In this document: in pieces, positions 1 through 8,045 of the stretch
Numbering within the stretch: position 1 is the stretch's first letter
Layout: every line of letters starts with the position of its first letter
Assembly: GCA_947184155.2 (NCBI GenBank)
Contig: CAMXCT020001446.1
Span: 951,001-1,015,000 of the forward strand
DNA: 64,000 nucleotides
From: Cladocopium goreaui
Taxonomy: Eukaryota; Sar; Dinophyceae; Suessiales; Symbiodiniaceae
Reading direction: 5' to 3'
The notes under the pieces: model-generated
Told to the model about the DNA's origin: nothing
The model's database searches: none
The model's input: only the letters and a program-made list of their open reading frames with translations
Made by a program: the position numbers and the translations under genes

Positions 1-468
1 ATTCGTTTTGTTTCATGCGTATTTTCTGGGTGAAATCCCTGTTGGATAAAATCCAAAGCTTCTGCGTTTCAATCCCATGTTTTCCACTAAAATCCATATA
101 TATATATATATATATTTGATGGCACCCCAAGAAAGTGCAACAGGTCCCTAGATTTTCCCCAGCAAATTGCTGCTCTTCAACCCATTCTTATTTTTAAGGA
201 TGTGTTTGAAGATAGGGTCAACATTTCAATTTCTAATGCAGTTCATCATTCCAATCATTCCGCATGGAAAATCCTCGCCGTAAAACATAGCGTATTGCAT
301 TTTTCCCATGGTTTTCCCATCCATTCACCACGGTTTTCCCATCTATTCCCATGAATTTCCCATAGTTATTTTATTCCCCATGATTTTCCCCATTTTCCCA
401 GGTTTCCCCAGTTCCAAGGGTATATTTTTCCCAAAGTGCTTCCCATGAGTTTTTCCCACTGTTCCAAG
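1..468. other. AT-rich non-coding stretch
   Basis: No gene is recognised. The segment holds a short (TA)n tract near 101-114 and, from about 300 to 460, many loosely repeated TTTTCCCATG/CCCATGG words typical of the intronic filler seen through the whole window. Confidence 0.5.
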
Positions 469-635
469 GCCTTGAGCTCAACAAGGTCCTGACCACCTCG
501 GCCCTGTCCTCCTGCGCCGGCGCCGCCTCAAGCGCCGAAACCGCGCCGCGGCTGCGGGGCGCCGAGCCGCTGGCGCAGTGGCGATGGGCGGCGACGCGGC
601 GATGCAGTTGGGAGTTGGACGTGGGGAAGCAGTGA
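469..635 (+). CDS. Exon-like GC-rich island, possible PPR-type fragment
   Basis: A GC-rich island in AT-rich DNA follows an AG at 467-468. From codon 471 it reads open for 54 codons to a TGA at 633-635, beginning LELNKVLTTSALSSCAGA. Third codon positions are mostly G or C, as in other exon candidates here. The ALSSCAGA-like helix resembles dinoflagellate pentatricopeptide (PPR) repeats, which bind organelle RNA, but the match is by eye over one short stretch. A splice donor could lie before the stop. The function is unproven. Confidence 0.35.
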
Positions 636-735
636 GGAATGATCAAATGGAAAATGAATGGTTTACTAATTGTTTTTAATGGAATATTAATGGTTTATAC
701 TATGGTTAATGGAAAATGAATGGTTTAATGAAGTT

Positions 736-871
736 TAATGTCAACCCCGGATGAGACTAAACCATGGTTTATTAATTGGGGGGCTAGTCCTCCAATAGTC
801 ATAATCGAATACTTAAATGGTACCCTCCCAATTAAACAGCCCAGGGGTTTATTAATCCAGGGTTGACATTA
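736..871. mobile_element. MITE with TAATGTCAACC termini (copy 1)
   Basis: A 136-bp inverted-repeat element starts TAATGTCAACCCCGGAT and ends ATCCAGGGTTGACATTA. The ends are near-perfect inverted repeats and the interior is non-coding. A second copy lies in reverse orientation at 59883-60016 with the same interior words (ACTTAAATGGTACCCTCCC). The outer TA may be a TA target duplication, but because the palindrome includes it this cannot be separated from the element end. Confidence 0.75.
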
Positions 872-1701
872 TGATCGTTCATGATAGTTAATGATAGCAG
901 TTGATCTTCATGTTTTTCAATGTTAATCAATGTTAATTATTGGTAGTTAATGTCAATCAATGTTTTCACATTCCAAATGATTAATCTCATAGAATTGGAT
1001 CATGGGAACATTTTCACCGGAAAGCCCTTGATCCATATTTGATGGTAATTTTACCATGGGTTTCCGGATTAAGATTTTCCCAACAAAACCAGTGGTGAAC
1101 GGAGGCAGCGGTTGGGAGCTGGCTAGGGGTATACCCAGATTCCCAACAAGAAAGCCATGGGGAGCCAAGAAGATTTTTGGTGCAAAAAACAATGGTTAAT
1201 CAATGGTTAATCATGGGAAAATCAGTTAACAACATTTTTTTTTCAGATTCATGACTCAAAAAAATGTCAATCATTCGAAATTATGAAACGTTTTTTCAGC
1301 ATGATCTATCTAAAGATGATATTTCCAAATAGACTGGTTAAACAGAGGGTATTCTGGATAGATCTTATCAACTGTTCACACCGCTTCAAGCATGAACTGC
1401 ATTAAGTGCTTTGATTTGGAATGTTTCATACAGCTACTGCATTGGTGGTTTCAACTTTCTGGCTGTTGCATCCCTGCTTTAATTGGGCAAGTTGCAAGTT
1501 TCATTTGCCAGGTTAGGCTCTAAAAGATTCAACTTTGGGATTTCTACATCTCACATCTATAACTTATAGTTCACACAATTCGCATATAACATCATATAAC
1601 TCATAGGTCACTAATGTAATGTAACTATAGTTACTTTGGGATTTCAACTTTACCAAAACTTATAGTCCTTATAGTCCTTATAGTCCTTATAGTTATTTTA
1701 T
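872..1701. other. AT-rich non-coding stretch
   Basis: No gene is recognised. It contains TTAATGG/TTAATCA-rich repeats near 880-960 and 1190-1210, and three tandem copies of TATAGTCCT near 1660-1690. Confidence 0.5.
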
Positions 1702-1809
1702 CTGGTTGGTGGTTTGGAACATTTTTTATTTTCCCACATATTGGGAATTTCATCATCCCAACGGACGAACTCCATCATTTTTCAGAGGGGTAGGTATACC
1801 ACCAACCAG
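1702..1809. mobile_element. MITE with CTGGTTGGTGG termini (copy 1)
   Basis: This 108-bp element has inverted ends CTGGTTGGTGG and CCACCAACCAG and a conserved interior (TTTGGAACATTTTTTATTTT, CATCATTTTTCAGAGGGG). Three more copies lie at 35591, 36247 and 52126. The termini contain CTG|GT and CCAG, so a transcript could in principle be spliced within the repeats. Confidence 0.8.
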
Positions 1810-2010
1810 GTTATATAGTGGTTAGTAATATTTAGTAATGGTTAATAGCGGTTAGTAATATATATATATATATATAATATGGTTTTCTCCAACCAGGTTA
1901 ACCAGAGGTATACCACCAGATATTATAGATCTATAAAACATGATGGTTGGGGTCCCTATCAACCATTGTTAGTTATAGTTCATATCTTTGCTGCTCAAGT
2001 GATCTTTTAG

Positions 2011-2081
2011 GTGAATCTTCTGGAGTCGATGCGGCAAGCCGAACTGGAAACGAACCTCTTTGCCTGGCCCGAGCCCTCGGG
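2011..2081 (+). CDS. PPR-like exon fragment
   Basis: After TTTTAG at 2005-2010 the frame reads VNLLESMRQAELETNLFAWP, which looks like the second helix and turn of a pentatricopeptide repeat (LLEEMR...G..PN.F.WN). PPR proteins bind organelle transcripts. The frame then runs into a GGTTTCGGG triplication of doubtful coding value. The 3' end is not defined. It probably belongs with the similar fragments at 2297, 4251 and 4589. Confidence 0.4.
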
Positions 2082-2296
2082 GTTTCGGGGGTTTCGGGGG
2101 TTTCGGGGGGGGTCCCGGGGATGTTTCGGAAATGCAGGGACTTTCTCTTCCAGTCTGATTTTTCCATGTTTTTTTGTTTAACACTGATGTTTCATCAGTC
2201 CATGGAATTGAGATTTGGGGATTGGGGATCAATGATGGGTCCCTAAAAGTTCCAACATCATCTTTCCACTCCTGATTGGTGGTGCCGGCCGGTTAG

Positions 2297-2351
2297 AGGA
2301 GTGCCTGTGTCTCCGCCTGTGAGAAGTCGCAGCTGAGTTGGGGGGCTGAGG
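2297..2351 (+). CDS. PPR-like exon fragment
   Basis: After an AG at 2295-2296 the frame reads RSACVSACEKSQLSWGAE. The SACEK motif is the hallmark of the degenerate PPR repeats abundant in dinoflagellates. An in-frame TAG lies just upstream, so the exon would begin at this acceptor. The 3' border is not clear. Confidence 0.4.
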
Positions 2352-3078
2352 TTTTTGGGGTTCTGAAAAGTCATGGGGGGATCCTTAAGTCACTATGGGA
2401 ACTATGGATTTCTATGGGTTAAGCTATACTCAGTCATGGTCAGACTTAGGAAACCTCCATATAGACAATTACAGGAGCTCCAATAAAATGATATCAGAAT
2501 GATTTCAGAAATTTCAGTAACCAACAAGCATTATAGTTACCAAGAAATGATGGGAATTCTCAGGACCTGTCGTGGTTGGGCGGCCATCCTGAGTTCGCCC
2601 AGGTCAAAAAGACGTGCTGTCTCGCCGGGCCGCTTGGGGCTGGCCACTTTTAATAGTGCTGACCTTCACCCCGAATTGGCATACTCGTGATGACTAGGCA
2701 ATATCCATCTATAGCTGTGGCACCCGGAGTTGGCTCAGGACCCTCTACTTGGTGCAGTTCCCGTTTTGATTGTACATATAACCATGGTTGTGGGATTTAT
2801 ACATATATAATTGTATATACTCTGTATATATATATATACATACACATATGCCTATATCCCAACTCATGGAGTTGATCTCCATGATATTCCCAATTTTATT
2901 CCCATGGTATTCCCATCGCAATCCCCAAACAATTTCACATCAAATCCCATTAAATCCCACTAAATCCCATTAAACACCAGTAAACCCCACTAAAACAACA
3001 GTAAATCCCACTAAAACAATAGTAAATCCCATCAAATCACTGGGATTTCCCAGGTGACTTGTGGTCACTGGGTCTGCA
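2352..3078. other. Non-coding stretch with AAATCCCA repeats
   Basis: No secure gene. A GC-richer patch at 2560-2660 has open frames but no recognisable product. (TA)n tracts lie near 2800-2840. At 2930-3040 there are imperfect tandem AAATCCCATT/AAATCCCACT units, related to the large minisatellite at 6290. Confidence 0.5.
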
Positions 3079-3171
3079 GTTCCTGGCCAAAGCTGCCAGC
3101 GAAGACTGCGGCGTGAACGTGGTGCCCACCAGCGCTGCCCGGTGGCCCAGTGGGACGTGGCGCATTTTGTT
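3079..3171 (+). CDS. Exon-like island, product unknown
   Basis: After the acceptor-like TCTGCAG at 3072-3078 a frame reads FLAKAASEDCGVNVVPTSAA with GC-rich third positions, inside otherwise AT-rich DNA. It could be a PPR-type helix pair but lacks a diagnostic motif. The 3' border is unknown. Confidence 0.3.
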
Positions 3172-4248
3172 TCGCGTGCAAACGTTATATGATAGATCTA
3201 CACATTTCTATACATATATTGTATGTATGTAAATAAGTATATATATATATGTATATACAGTTTATAGCACATAATACACATATATATATGATTCTACTAT
3301 ATATATATATGCATATATGCAGGTACCTGTGAATATTGTGTGTAAAACGTAATTTGTAAAGCTAGTTTACCGAGACTTTTTTTGGCACGATACATTTGCC
3401 AGGCCATAGCCTGCTGCGAAAAAACGCGGCGCTGTGGCCAGTGGGACAGCTGGGGGGATGCGGTTTCGACCGGGCGGGGACAGGCTGAATGAACAAGTTT
3501 CCCTTCAGCAAACGTGACGGGCTGGGAAATCCATTGCCAGAAAATCGAACAATAACATTAAACGTTATTTCCAGCAATTTTTGATAGGGAGAAATGATCT
3601 TCCAGCAATTTTTAAATAACTTTCGATAAATATTCTGAAACGATCTTCCAGCAGATTTTTTGGGGTGAAATGATTCGAGTGCCTAGACTTTAGCATAGGT
3701 TTCACCACAGTAAATCCAGAGTTATAGCCATACCGGTGCCAGGACAGGGCCATCCACCTTCTCCAACAGATGTGCCCAGCTCAGACGGCCGAATTTTCTG
3801 GGGTTCGAGTCCGTTGGACCTTTGTTCGCCCGAGGCCAACGAGCTCTGTGGAAGCCAATGTGATTAGTTTAGGCAGGGCATGTCTTGGGGCAACGACAGC
3901 CTTTGAACACGGAGAAAGGACTTCGAAACAAGATCGACAGCCAGACATTTCTGATGAAGGTTTTTCATTGATCCATGGCACCCCGATTAAAAGCCGCATA
4001 AGCCGCATCTTGGGATCAGGAGCAGTTCTCAGCAGCTGCCAAAAAAGCTTTTGTTGGGGAACGACCTTGGTGTGGGCACCTTGCTGTGCCTGTTTTGATC
4101 GGAAGGTTCATGCGAAACAAGGTTTTTAAATCGGGTGTTTCTCTGAAACAAGTCTTTTCTTTAGATCTTTTCCAGTGATTTGAAGTCAATCTGTGTTTTT
4201 TTTCTCAGTGGATACGGGTCAGTTCACCAACTGGCCCCTGCTGTTCAG
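3172..4248. other. Non-coding stretch with TA-rich tracts
   Basis: Mixed TA-rich DNA (3180-3340) and unremarkable sequence. GC-richer patches at 3420-3500 and 3780-3850 have short open frames on both strands but nothing recognisable. Confidence 0.45.
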
Positions 4249-4250
4249 AA

Positions 4251-4330
4251 ATGGGATTTTTGGCTCCCAAGGAGCTGCTGGGCGCAGCGAAACAGCGCGG
4301 CCTGCAGCCCAACACGGTGGGGGCCCAGAA
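4251..4330 (+). CDS. PPR-like exon fragment
   Basis: The frame from ATG 4251 reads MGFLAPKELLGAAKQRGLQP followed by NTV, matching a PPR second helix plus the conserved G-L-x-P-N turn. Together with the next fragment at 4589 it suggests a PPR gene on the + strand split into very short exons. The ends are not established. Confidence 0.4.
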
Positions 4331-4588
4331 GATCACCCCAAGAATCCCCAAAGGATCCCCAAAGGTCTCCCTACTCCCGCGCCCAGATCGTGGTAAATGC
4401 TGCAATTTCGGTCTGCCAGAAGTTTCAGACCTGGGAGGTGCCCGATCTGTGGCTTTGGGGTCCAATTTCTTGGGATTTTAGATGATTTTAGTGTTTCTTT
4501 GGATCTTCAAGATGGCACTACCATGGCACTATTGGTAGTGTGAGATTGGAATGTTGGCGTGCCAACAGATGCCAAACATCTGTTACAG

Positions 4589-4687
4589 GCGGCTTTAGAA
4601 TTGCTTGGGCCAAACTCAAGTGCTGTATCCTTTGGTGCAGCACTGGGCGCTTTTGAACCGGGCAGCGCGGCAGCAACTGCAGAGATG
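4589..4687 (+). CDS. PPR-like 33-codon exon in phase 0
   Basis: This island is bounded by an acceptor-like ACAG (ending 4588) and a GT donor at 4688-4689. It is exactly 33 codons, phase 0 at both ends. It reads AALELLGPNSSAVSFGAALG followed by AFEPGSAAATAEM. The VSFGAALGAFE core matches the dinoflagellate PPR pattern ISF..AISACE.. and the length is close to the 35-residue PPR unit. The likely role is organelle RNA binding, by family inference only. Confidence 0.5.
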
Positions 4688-4770
4688 GTTAGGTCTTGGC
4701 ATTGGCGGTTTCAAACTGGTTATATCCATAAACCAAGTCAACCTCATGGCCAGAGATTTTTCCCTTCAAC

Positions 4771-5267
4771 TACCCGCTGGTAAACTAACATAGCTATGGA
4801 AAATCACTATTTTTAATGGGTAAATCCACTATAAATGGCCATTTTCAATAGCTATGTTAAATTACCAGAGGGTACCATGACTTTTTTTTCCAACCTTTTC
4901 AAGGAGCCAGCCTTGAAACCATGTGGGTCTTAAGCCATTGGCCAACTAACATAGCTCGACGCCAAGGCTCATGGTTCTGGAGCTTGCAGCTCTTCACCTG
5001 CATGACACAGCAGACCTTGCAGCCGATGGTCTCCACTTGGCGCGCTGGGCCGTGCTGGGCCATGATGTCGGAGATTTCTGGATGGGTTACGGAGAGTGTA
5101 ACAGTATCAGTTTCGGTAAACGCAGCATGGCAGCTCAAGAATTGGCATAAGACTAGTGATTGGTACCCTTTGGTAATTTAACATAGCTATTGAAAATGGC
5201 CATGTATAGTGGATTTACCCATTAAAAATAGTGATTTTCCATAGCTATGCTAGTTTACCAGCGGGTA
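4771..5267. mobile_element. 497-bp foldback element: two inverted MITE copies around a 289-bp core
   Basis: The arms at 4771-4874 and 5164-5267 are both 104 bp and are reverse complements of each other with only a few mismatches. They share private variants such as CCAGCGGG and TAATTTAACATAGC. Each arm is also a full MITE of the TACCCTCTGGTAAAC family, with its own terminal inverted repeats. The 289-bp core is GC-richer and open in several frames; one frame reads ELAALHLHDTADLAADGLHL. The unit could be a composite element carrying a host exon fragment, or an inverted duplication around a host exon. Confidence 0.65.
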
Positions 5268-5568
5268 GATGGTTTGTGAACCCACCTAAACTAGAGTTAT
5301 AATCACCACACGAGTTGACTAAAAGAAACTTGGCTAACTATTTTTTCCACTCGGGTGGGTCAACAACGATTGGCCCTGAAAGCGACTGGCTTTCGGCATC
5401 GGCCGGTGTCAGGATCCAAGTCACTTGAGCAATGGCTGCATTCGATACCCCCGTTGCTTGATGGTTATAGGCTAGGGGTTATCAACCTACCCCATATATA
5501 TATATATATACATATATAAATACATACATACATACATACGTACATACATACATGCATACATACATACA

Positions 5569-5600
<32 letters not shown>

Positions 5601-6289
5601 ATTTGTATATATATATATTAGAGTATAATATAATATAATAAAATAAAGTATAATATATATATATATATTGGGGATTCTCATGATCCATGAACTGGGAATC
5701 CCCTTCTTAAGCCCAGTGTAGCCAGGAATTCAGCCTTATCTTCAGCTTCGGCGAAATGGCGATGGGCCTCCGAAATCCTAGGAGTGGCTTGATGGGGTCA
5801 TGGCCAGGGCCAGTTATCCACGAGATGCAGCCCACCAGTTTTAGGTCTGTGTATAGACTCATCCTCCAATATATAATATGTGTGTGTATGTATATATACA
5901 TATATATATATATATAGAGATATACAAACAAATCTGCCATATACCTTATTAAGCCTAAGGCCTAGTTCTAGACCAACTTACCTATCGTTTGTGGGCCCCT
6001 TCCTGTGGTACATCCCCATTTTATACATGTATAAATAAATAAATATATATATATTTACTATGATATTATATATATATAGTATATATAGATATGTAATTAT
6101 AATGCAAAAATAACACATACATTCCTACATTGTGGACATGTTTCATCCCTATTGATCCGTTTTTGGGTATAGTTTCAGCATGATTATCCGTGTTTATCCT
6201 ACTTATAACAAGGGTTATAACTCACTGCTGGAATGTGCCACCAAGTATTGTTGCTTAGCTTAGCGCACCATTTCTCCATTACTATCCCG
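5268..6289. repeat. Non-coding stretch with TA and CATA microsatellites
   Basis: It contains (TA)n at 5493-5510, a long (CATA)n array at about 5519-5597, further TA tracts at 5600-5670, 5880-5925 and 6020-6090, and no recognisable gene. The minus-strand frames rich in Tyr-Ile-Cys-Met are microsatellite translations. Confidence 0.7.
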
Positions 6290-7111
6290 TTGAATCACCA
6301 TTAAATCCCATTAGATACCATGAAAAATCCCATAAAATCCCACCAAATCTCTATAAAATCCCATTAAATCACTATAAATCCCATTAAATCTCTATAAAAT
6401 CCCATTAAATCTCTATAAATTCCATTAAATTTCTATAAATCCCATTAAATTTCTATAAATCCCATTAAATCATTATAAATCCCATTAAATCTTTATAAAA
6501 TTCCATTAAATCACTTTAAAATCCCATTAAATCACTATAAATCCCATTAAATCTCTATAAATCCCATTAAATCTCTATAAATCCCATTAAATCTCTATAA
6601 ATCCCATTAAATCTCTATAAATCCCATTAAATCTCTATAAATCCCATTAAATCTCTATAAATCCCATTAAATCTCTATAAATCCCATTAAATCTCTATAA
6701 ATCCCAATTAAATCACTATAAATACCATTAAATCTCTATAAATACCATTAAATCTCTATAAATCCCATTAAATCTCTATAAAATCTCATTAAATCTCTAT
6801 AAATCCCATTAAATCTCTATAAATCCCATTAAATCTCTATAAATCCCATTAAATCTCTATAAATCCCATTAAATCTCTATAAATCCCATTAAATCTCTAT
6901 AAATCCCATTAAATCTCTATAAATCCTATTAAATCTCTATAAATCCCATTAAATCTCTATAAATCCCATTAAATCTCTATAAATCCCATTAAATCTCTAT
7001 AAATCCCATTAAATCTCTATAAATCCCATTAAATCTCTATAAATCCCATTAAATCTCTATAAATCCCATTAAATCTCTAAAAATCCCCATTAAATCACTA
7101 TAAATCCCATT
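6290..7111. repeat. 20-bp minisatellite, left arm
   Basis: This tandem array has the unit ATCCCATTAAATCTCTATAA, with variant units (ATCACTATAA, ATACCATT, ATCTCATT). Units are nearly perfect from about 6540 to 7080. The array is cut at 7111 by the copia element and resumes at 19721. A run of variant units near 6726-6930 recurs in the same order in the right arm. Confidence 0.95.
7107..7111. repeat. 5-bp target site duplication, left
   Basis: CCATT precedes the left LTR and CCATT (19721-19725) follows the right LTR. Five bases is the usual duplication for copia integrases. Because CCATT occurs in every minisatellite unit the match alone is weak, but the flanks also keep the repeat phase. Confidence 0.7.
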
Positions 7112-7259
7112 TGTGCAAGGCAGAGCAGCGCGCCTTTTGATCCTAAAAGAGCCTCCAGTCGTCACACTGATAAGAACAGATACTTCACCTGTCAAGCAGT
7201 GATAAGACCAGATCCTACACATACCCTATTGTACATGCATGCACATCAACCCTTTTGCA
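7112..7259 (-). repeat. 3' LTR of the copia element
   Basis: 148 bp, identical base for base to 19573-19720. Read on the - strand it begins TGCAAAAGG and ends CCTTGCACA. It contains the direct repeat TGATAAGA(A/C)CAGAT at 7168-7181 and 7200-7213 (+ strand coordinates), which may be a regulatory element. Confidence 0.95.
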
Positions 7260-7269
7260 CTCCCCCCAC
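7260..7269 (-). promoter_or_regulatory. Polypurine tract
   Basis: On the - strand the bases directly before the 3' LTR read GTGGGGGGAG. This is the expected position and composition of the plus-strand DNA primer (polypurine tract) of an LTR retrotransposon. Confidence 0.85.
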
Positions 7270-7410
7270 GACTTTGTCGTGCATAAAAGGGAGTTTTCGT
7301 GCCTTATGTTCGGCAGGCTCTTTACAGGGCTCAAGGCTCTTAAGATTAGATTTGCCAGTGATGCCAGGTGGTTGTTAGGCTCTACTGGTCTTAAAATCTG
7401 AAAAACCTAC

Positions 7411-7528
7411 AGTGCGTAAAGACTCGCACTTTTCGAAGTCAACCTTGGCATGTAAAGACTCACACCGCGGCTGATCTATCGGCAGTAAAGACTCTGCCAA
7501 AGGAAAAATGTCCGGCTCTCAAAAGAGC
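7411..7528 (-). promoter_or_regulatory. Cluster of stem-loops in the 3' UTR with a repeated octaloop
   Basis: Between the last coding frame and the 3' LTR there are three copies of TAAAGACT (+ strand). The first (7411-7430) has a perfect 6-bp stem, AGTGCG/CGCACT. The third (7481-7498) has a perfect 5-bp stem, GGCAG/CTGCC. The middle one (7447-7466) has a broken stem. The loop is identical while the stem sequences differ, as expected of an RNA structure under selection. A fourth hairpin with a different loop (GCTCT/AGAGC) lies at 7515-7528. The transcript-sense loop is AGTCTTTA. Confidence 0.6.
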
Positions 7529-7556
7529 ATCTTTTCAAAATTGCGCTCCTCATGGA

Positions 7557-8045
7557 TCATGCCGTAGAGCTCGAAGTCACTGACTGGGCCGGTGAATCGG
7601 ATCTCACCGTGACCCTATCGGCAGACTCTTCTCGGCGCTCCACATAAACGTTTGTGGAACTTGCTGCAGCTTTCGATGTTGTCATTTGTGGTCGCAACAC
7701 CGATCGCAGACCCAAGTCCGCTGCAGCTTTGGCTGGCTGAACTCCTTGTTCTGCTCGAAGTTCACCAGTCATACGCAACATGTGAGACAACGTTGCCCTC
7801 CGACTAGGCTCTTCCATCATTTGTTGTTGTGGTGGCCGCAAGCTGCCACCTTGATCTCCACCATAACCTGCGTGCCATTGCGGTCGCTGTTGCATCGGAG
7901 CAGCTATTGGTGGTTGTACTTGTGGAGGTCCAGGCACATAGGTCTGAGTAGCCCTTGGCATTGCCTTGCCAGGAGGTGGACCTGTTGGAGGTGGTCCCGC
8001 CATCACATGAGGTGGTGGGCCCGCTTTGGTGGTGGTCCTGGCATT
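7557..8045 (-). CDS. C-terminal continuation of the copia polyprotein in the -1 frame
   Basis: The main frame stops at 8003 just after a Pro-Gly-Pro-rich stretch. A second frame, offset by -1, carries on with the same composition (AGPPPHVMAGPPPTGPPPG, then a Gln/Pro-rich segment) and ends at 7557. The overlap and shared composition suggest the two are one protein separated by a frame change near 8030, but no canonical slippery heptamer is visible there. It could be an indel, an assembly error or recoding. The tail is low-complexity (Pro, Gln, Ser) with no known domain. Confidence 0.5.
   Translation of the reverse strand, partial: NARTTTKAGPPPHVMAGPPPTGPPPGKAMPRATQTYVPGPPQVQPPIAAPMQQRPQWHAGYGGDQGGSLRPPQQQMMEEPSRRATLSHMLRMTGELRAEQGVQPAKAAADLGLRSVLRPQMTTSKAAASSTNVYVERREESADRVTVRSDSPAQSVTSSSTA

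Noticed and set aside
5482-5940. Tyr/Cys/Met- and Tyr/Ile-rich frames
   Set aside because: Translations of CATA and TA microsatellites.
6290-7111. Regular 20-bp repeats reminiscent of an array such as CRISPR
   Set aside because: The units are head-to-tail with no unique spacers and no associated genes; this is a minisatellite.
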